Of a stretch of 64,000 nucleotides of DNA, positions 58,936-64,000 are shown one piece after another. Numbering within the stretch: the first letter of the stretch is position 1; every line of letters starts with the position of its first letter. The stretch is from Rusavskia elegans. Its lineage: Eukaryota > Ascomycota > Lecanoromycetes > Teloschistales > Teloschistaceae. Where the stretch lies: assembly GCA_011316305.1 (NCBI GenBank), contig SAUG01000046.1, forward strand, positions 310,001 to 374,000, given 5' to 3'. The notes under the pieces are model-generated. The model had not been told where the DNA came from and searched no databases. It was given only the letters and a program-made list of their open reading frames with translations. A program made the position numbers and the translations under genes.

Positions 58936-60815
58936 AATAGCTGGATCCGGCTGAGAGCAGCAAAATCCAGATTCGGGGCTCAATATATAGCTTGCAAGGT
59001 CGACTCCAGCTCTCCCACCGCGTCCTGGTCGGATTACGTTTTCCGTAGAGTTGAAAGTATAGTGATGTGGTGTGCTGTGCTTCAGTACCTGTCTGACTCT
59101 AATTGCGCGAGATTGACAGGCAGCAGCTACAACGTACTAGGCTGCCGACCCACGGCCTGGTCGAGCCGCGACTGTAGAACTTAAAAAGCAGAAAGTACAT
59201 ACAAGGCTACACTGCGAATGGGGGAATCAAATCGCACCCCACTACACCTACTGGTAAACGGATTGAGAATGCAGCTTCTGCGAGGATGATCGTTTCAAGC
59301 CTTGCCATTGTTATACTCTTGCTTCACATCTCTAAAACGAGACGGTGGATTCACTTTGGTGGCAGTAAAGTTCTTTGAAGGTAACGAAGTTGCTAAGCAT
59401 TGGCCGTATTATAATACACCCATTTTTAATAGCTTTAGTCTTAGACCTTCTTTAATCAGTATATAGAATATTGGGGTTTTGTGACGTTTTACTACTTACC
59501 GTTTTAGTTTTGAATTAGATTTGATTTAGAAACGTAACGATTTATTAGAATATACTAGTCGAAAATTTTGATTTAAAATAAAAAATTGGATCACCATAAT
59601 ATTGAGGGAAAAGAAGATTATCGAAAAAACTTTAAATAGTCTGAATACCGCTACCGCTTTATTTATTACCGTCTTCCAAGCAACCTTGAATACAATATAT
59701 TCAACCTTCGTGACAGCAGTGTCCAGTAAATCGAAATACCAATAGAACGTCAACAATCATCAAAGAACCGGGAAAAGAGAGTCTTTCCAGAGGAATTGAG
59801 ATTTGACTGTGTAACTGTATCGAGTACTCGCAATAGAGGTAACGATACGCGGTATCCAATACCTCGATTGCAGTTGTTGGATTGTTAATATATGCCGGCG
59901 TTTTGAAGATCTGACGATGGCCTCGTAGTAGGGTATCATATCTTGTAGGATAACAAGTAGTTGCAATCGAGGTGACGGTGAGCGATATCCGATACCTCAA
60001 TTGCGTTCGTTGGATGTTTGAAGGGCTAGGAGGCGCGATACCCCAGTGCATTGATGGTGTGGTCGCCTTCACTCATCAATACCTTGTTTGCGTGAGTACA
60101 GATGTCATGTTCGTCGGTATGGGCGGATTCGACAACCGTGGTATCGACTTGAGTTTGCGACTTTGTCGTGGTCTTCAAGGATCTGATGATGACCTTGTGG
60201 TGTAGGAGCGGCGGAGGGTAGCATGTCTTGTGGGATGACGAATGGTAGTTGGAAAGTATGCAGATTACTCCGAAATGAAGCATGCTTCAATAAATCTCAT
60301 GCACTGGTAGCAGGCTACCGGACTTGGATGTCCGTCGACGTATTGAGATGCCCGACTTGCCCACCAAGGGAATAGCAGCGTCCGTGCAGCCATGCTCGAT
60401 GTTAAGGGTCGGTGCGCAGGAAACAAGATTCATAGTAGAGAAGGGCATAGGAGAACATACGAAGCAGGAGGCAGCAACAGTGATCAGTCCTCAAGTTTCT
60501 TTGATTTTCTCAATTCCACTAGTATATGTACACAAGCTCTCCAAAGCAAACGAGCCATCTTCGAAAAGATTACCGCATTGAAATCCACACAAAGGTCCCG
60601 AAGAGATTAATCACACCCAAAGCAGCTCACAGAGCCCGTCGCACGTACGTGATACATATAGCCCCCCGCAAATCTATGCCAGCCATATTGATGGAAACGA
60701 CATCTTTTGTTCCACTTGGTATCATGGGGGTATCTCGGACGCACACTGATCGCAGCAGGGCCGAACTGAAAATTTGACAGAAGATGATCATGACATGACT
60801 TCGTAGATGCTTGAC
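58936..60815. other. gene-poor region with AT-rich patch and imperfect direct repeats
   Basis: The right part of the split gene's promoter lies at 58936-59400. An AT-rich patch (about 59400-59700) shows mild loss of CpA/TpG and may be an old transposon scrap. From 59827 to 60260 a unit containing GAGGTAACGATACGCGGTATCC / GAGGTGACGGTGAGCGATATCC-type sequence is repeated with divergence. Small frames on both strands lack recognisable products. Confidence 0.45.
59827..60260. repeat. diverged direct repeats, about 57 bp and 65 bp motifs
   Basis: The motif GCAAT-x-GAGGT...TACCTC-x-ATTG...GTTGGAT occurs at about 59830 and 59964. A second motif, GATCTGA-x-GATG-x-CCT-x-GT...CTTGT-x-GGAT, occurs at about 59911 and 60180. 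The second pair is separated by an extra 150 bp. Many differences are transitions. Probably an old tandem duplication. Confidence 0.5.
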
Positions 60816-61868
60816 TTATACGAAGAAGATGGCGGCGATAGCGGTAAGACCAGCAGCGACGAAAGAGCCGCTAAAGGTGCTTGCTGCGCCAGTAAAAGGG
60901 GTGATGGGAGCACCTGTCGGGCCGGGGAAAACACTGTGATATATTAGCCAATGCTACTTTGAACGAATTAAAATGTTTCAGTAGACTTACCCTCCAGTTG
61001 AAGCAGTGCCGGCAGGGGCAATTCCACCAGCCGGGGCAACTCCACCAGCAGGGGGAACTGCTGGACCAGTAGCGTAAGGGGGAACAGCTGGCGAGTTGTC
61101 CACTGTGCTGGGAAGTGCTCCGCCCGAAGGCAAAGCAGCATCTCCATTGTTACCAGCGCCACCTTCAATTGGGCTGTTGGACCCAGAGCCATTGCCATTG
61201 TCAGCACCATTTCCAGGGGTAGAACCACTGGTAGGGACGCCTGATGGCGCAACGGTGACAGTGATGTAGCTGGTGACAGCGGGAGGGCAAGTGGTGGGAG
61301 GGCAGACACCGCTAGCGAGAGGAATCGAAGATGATTCGCCAACAGGGGAGTTATCTGAGTTGCTTGGAATCGACGAGGTGGGTGCGGGCTGGTTGTCTTG
61401 CACAGGTGCGAGAGAGGTGGGTGCGGGCTGGTTGTCTTGCACAGGTGCGGGAGAGGTGGGTGCGGGCTGGTTTTCTTGCACAGGTGCGGGAGAGGTAGGT
61501 GCTGGAGTATTGATAGGCGCTGGGCTGGTTTCCTGAACGGGCGAATTGTCGGAATTGACTGGCACGGGCGTGCCGCTAACGAAAGGCACGACGCTCGTGG
61601 TTACGTAAGGCGAGGTGGTTGCAGGGCAGTAGGTGACAGTCGGAGCACAGCTGGTGACGGTGTAGGTCTGAGTCTGGTAGACAGTCTCATCGGCGGAAAC
61701 AGTTGAGGATTCCTCTACTGGCGATTGGGCGGTGGATGAAATGACTGGGTTGGAAACCGAGGTAGGTGCTTGAACCTGTCCATCGGGAATCTGAGAGACG
61801 ACACCACCCTCCAGGGAAGCGGAAGCAGCACCGATGAGGACGGCGGAGGCGACGACAGAGTAACGCAT
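60816..61868 (-). CDS. GPI-anchored Ser/Thr/Pro-rich cell-wall protein
   Basis: Two exons, 61868-60991 and 60933-60816, with a 57-bp intron; 331 residues. An N-terminal signal peptide (MRYSVVASAVLIGAASA) is followed by a Thr/Ser/Pro-rich region with TQTYTVTSCAPTVTYCPATT near residue 70 and CPPTTCPPAVTSYITVTV near 190, wording common in fungal GPI wall proteins. Between them are three to four repeats of about 13 residues (NQPAPTSPAPVQD). The second exon ends with a small-residue omega region (GAASTFSGS) and a hydrophobic C-terminus (FVAAGLTAIAAIFFV), a clear GPI addition signal; without removal of the intron this signal is lost, which supports the model. It is expected at the plasma membrane or linked to wall glucan. 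No enzymatic domain is seen. Upstream is over 2 kb without a convincing gene. Confidence 0.88.
61379..61503. repeat. 39-bp coding minisatellite in the GPI-protein gene
   Basis: Three near-perfect 39-bp units and a partial fourth (GGTGGGTGCGGGCTGGTTGT...) encode the NQPAPTSPAPVQD repeat. The unit is a multiple of three, so copy number can vary without frame loss. Confidence 0.88.
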
Positions 61869-64000
61869 CGTGACGGATTTATTGATCTTTACTTGAAGAA
61901 TTGGAATTGGTGGTGGTTGAGTGAGAGAAGGGAAAAGGATTAAGAGAGTGTGAAGTCTTTGGGCTGTATTATTGAGTAAAGAGTGGAATGCCCGAAGTCC
62001 AGCGAAGCAACAGCTGGTAAGAGGACTGAAATAAGCAAAGACAGAAGAAACGGCTTGTGAGTGTGGAAGAAAGAGACGGAGCTACGACCGGCTGTTGGAG
62101 ATTTATAACAGCGGTGAAATTAATTTGCTGATCGGGAAAAGGGGAAGCGATCTAGCCGAGCGCGGGTTAGCGTGGACCCTCCCAGCTCCACTTTATTGGC
62201 ACCTCATCTGCAGGTACTTTACCGCTTCGAGTCGCTGCCGTTCCAATTTCACTCTTAGACGCACTCCCTCATTGGGCTCGATCCTGCTGAATGTCACTCA
62301 TCTAATTTCCCCGGAGGCCTTGGCGCATCTGCTCCTTCGTCCCATTTGACCACTGGAGGCTCTGCAGCAGGACGGCGTCGAGAGGCTGAAGCCCAATTCG
62401 ACCAATGCAGCAAGTCCAAACCTGCGTGATCAAGGTGGGTTTTATCATCACCCCAATAACAACGTGTATGACATCTGAGTATTATTCCAGACGATTATTA
62501 TTGCGACCGATGTTTGGAACACAGGAAACTGGCGCAAGAAGGCTCTTGCAACAGAATCATTGAAGGGTGCTTTAGCGTGAGCTTGTCAGGGGCAACGGTT
62601 GACACCAATGAGACAGACTGCTTACGCCGTACACGCTAAGTTCAATCTCAAACGTCGGTGTGTTTCCCCTGCAACCTCGCAGCCTATCGGAGCCTCTTCT
62701 TGCTCCACTGCCATCCTTTTTCTATCCGCTTCTCCAAGCCATGTCGCCTCTGTCTTTCGTGTTTGATTTGACCTGGACGCGCTCGCGTATGATCCTAATC
62801 ATATCCCATCCTGGACATGCACGACATAGACGGATGATGTCAGAAGGCGGTCGTGTTTGTGGAGTTTTGCAATGCGGCCTACCATTTGCCCATTCTATCA
62901 TACTATGCGAAGAGGTCGCCAGGCAGTAAGACCCTTCAGCCTTTGCTACATCATATTGCTTTGCCCGATATCGACGTTCTGACGCTAGAGAAGTTCCTGC
63001 CAGGAGGTTACTGGGACTCAGATGTGGAGTAGAGGCGCGGTTAAAGGCAGCGAAGGCGAAGTAGTCGTGGCACAGATTGCCCGATAGCGAGGACAGTCGA
63101 GACCTGTAACCAGAGATCCATTGACAAGGACATATCTTATTCTCCTGAGTGCCTTGGTAGGAGTAAAGCTCACATTTCAGACGACCTGCAAATTTTCAGG
63201 CTGGTCGTCGGGTTTTGTCTGTATTCCCGGTCAGCTTTTCAGTTATTTGTTGTCTCTGAATGATGCACGGAAATCCTAATTCTGGCTTTCACCGAGCTTG
63301 TCAGTGCTCTCATTGATCGAGAGGTGCTTTTTCCGAAACCATGCAACAATTCCACATCTATTCGAAAGCAATATCATCTTGTCTGTAACAGTCGATCAAG
63401 TCAATCCATACTACCATTTCATATCACCCTGGTTAGAGCAGCTGTCACCGAGTTCGTCTTACGTGACCTTATTACCAACAAGTCCAGTGGGAAGGATCAC
63501 TCCATTGGCGAAAAGATATGGTGCTGACATGGTGACAGGGTGACATGTTCGAAAGGTTCAATGTCAGACGCGCCCAGCTTGATGATGGATATGGCAGCCG
63601 AAGACAAGATTAGCGTGGACGTTGGAGGGAATAGGTAAACCCGGTGAGTTCTGTGCAAAAGGAAGCATCGAAGATGATGAGCATACATTGTCTGGCCCAA
63701 GTCATGATTTGGCGAAGGCCAAACGCCAAACATGGACTTAGTCAACCGTGTACTCTGTACAGCTTCGCCGTTGTTGGGTTAAACATAGCGAGCCGCCATG
63801 GAATAGCTGAGGTTGTGTTATTAGCAGTGAGTACGTGGATCAATGTCATACTCGGCTCGCCGTCCGAGCTACTTGCCATGGTTCTTCGGCAGGGCATATG
63901 AATCATAAGCTCACAACTGAGTAAGTGTCACCTTGAATCGGACCCTGATGCCAGACGCCCGTTCAACTGTAACGGATTCGGAGATGGTGGTGGGGCTTAG
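61869..64000. other. 2.1 kb without a convincing gene
   Basis: The first few hundred bases hold the promoter of the GPI-protein gene. At about 62340-62640 a possible spliced frame gives a Cys-containing peptide (DDYYCDRCLEHRKLAQEGSC) that I could not assign. Short frames at 62660, 63298 and 63644 show no features. Composition is normal with no repeats. Confidence 0.45.

Noticed and set aside
58729..59184. 151-codon plus-strand frame
   Set aside because: It is antisense to the N-terminal part of the split gene, which has recognisable family blocks.
62340..62640. possible spliced Cys-rich small protein or Zn-cluster remnant
   Set aside because: Needs a specific splice choice, lacks a full Zn2Cys6 or RING spacing, and has no supporting conserved wording.

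Overview
The window comes from a filamentous ascomycete (Pezizomycotina). Genes have short phase-consistent introns of about 45-100 bp with GTAAGT/GTACGT-type donors. The gene set is typical of moulds: an m-AAA protease, the BBP splicing factor, a Sip3/Lam sterol-transfer protein, a Rua1-type regulator, a GH5 endoglucanase and a GPI wall protein. A 26-kb block carries the signature of repeat-induced point mutation (RIP). I cannot place it more precisely; intron lengths and AT-rich islands would fit Dothideomycetes, but that is inference.

Layout. 1-30 kb is ordinary gene-dense euchromatin: a Laa2-like AP-1 cofactor (-, cut by the window edge), a TBC1D5-type Rab GAP (+), an AFG3-type mitochondrial protease (+), an acetyl-CoA transporter (-), a TPR-J co-chaperone (-), a Rua1-domain regulator (-), a BAR-PH-GRAM-VASt protein (-), a secreted GH5 endoglucanase with a long low-complexity tail (-), branchpoint-bridging protein BBP/Msl5 (-), a twin-CX9C complex I subunit (-), and a DUF1295 membrane reductase-like protein (+) divergent from it. 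Exon models were built by hand; for all of the complete genes the exon lengths sum to a multiple of three.

30.6-58.9 kb is the centre of interest. A minus-strand gene of an uncharacterised fungal family is split in two: codons for the C-terminal 643 residues lie at 30613-32543 and the N-terminal 131 at 58542-58935. Between them sits a 25,993-bp insertion, 32549-58541, bounded by 243-bp direct repeats with TG...CA ends and a perfect 5-bp target duplication (GTAGC). Removing it with one GTAGC copy closes the reading frame exactly. The insertion is a Ty1/copia-type LTR retrotransposon (+) whose integrase/linker region is itself interrupted by about 19 kb of other transposons: a Ty3/gypsy element (-) with its own LTRs and target duplication, a 0.66-kb inverted-repeat element, a tRNA-derived SINE, and undetermined DNA. 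A second SINE lies in the copia 5' part. Everything inside is saturated with C-to-T and G-to-A changes, CpA/TpG are nearly gone while CpG is kept, and there is no open frame of 60 codons over 25.7 kb. Mutation stops inside the outer LTRs and does not enter the host exons.

58.9-64 kb returns to normal composition but is gene-poor: a region with imperfect direct repeats, one GPI-anchored Ser/Thr/Pro-rich wall protein gene (-), and about 2 kb in which I see no convincing gene.

Functional links between neighbours are limited. The only clear regulatory architecture is the 165-bp bidirectional promoter between the complex I subunit and the DUF1295 gene.
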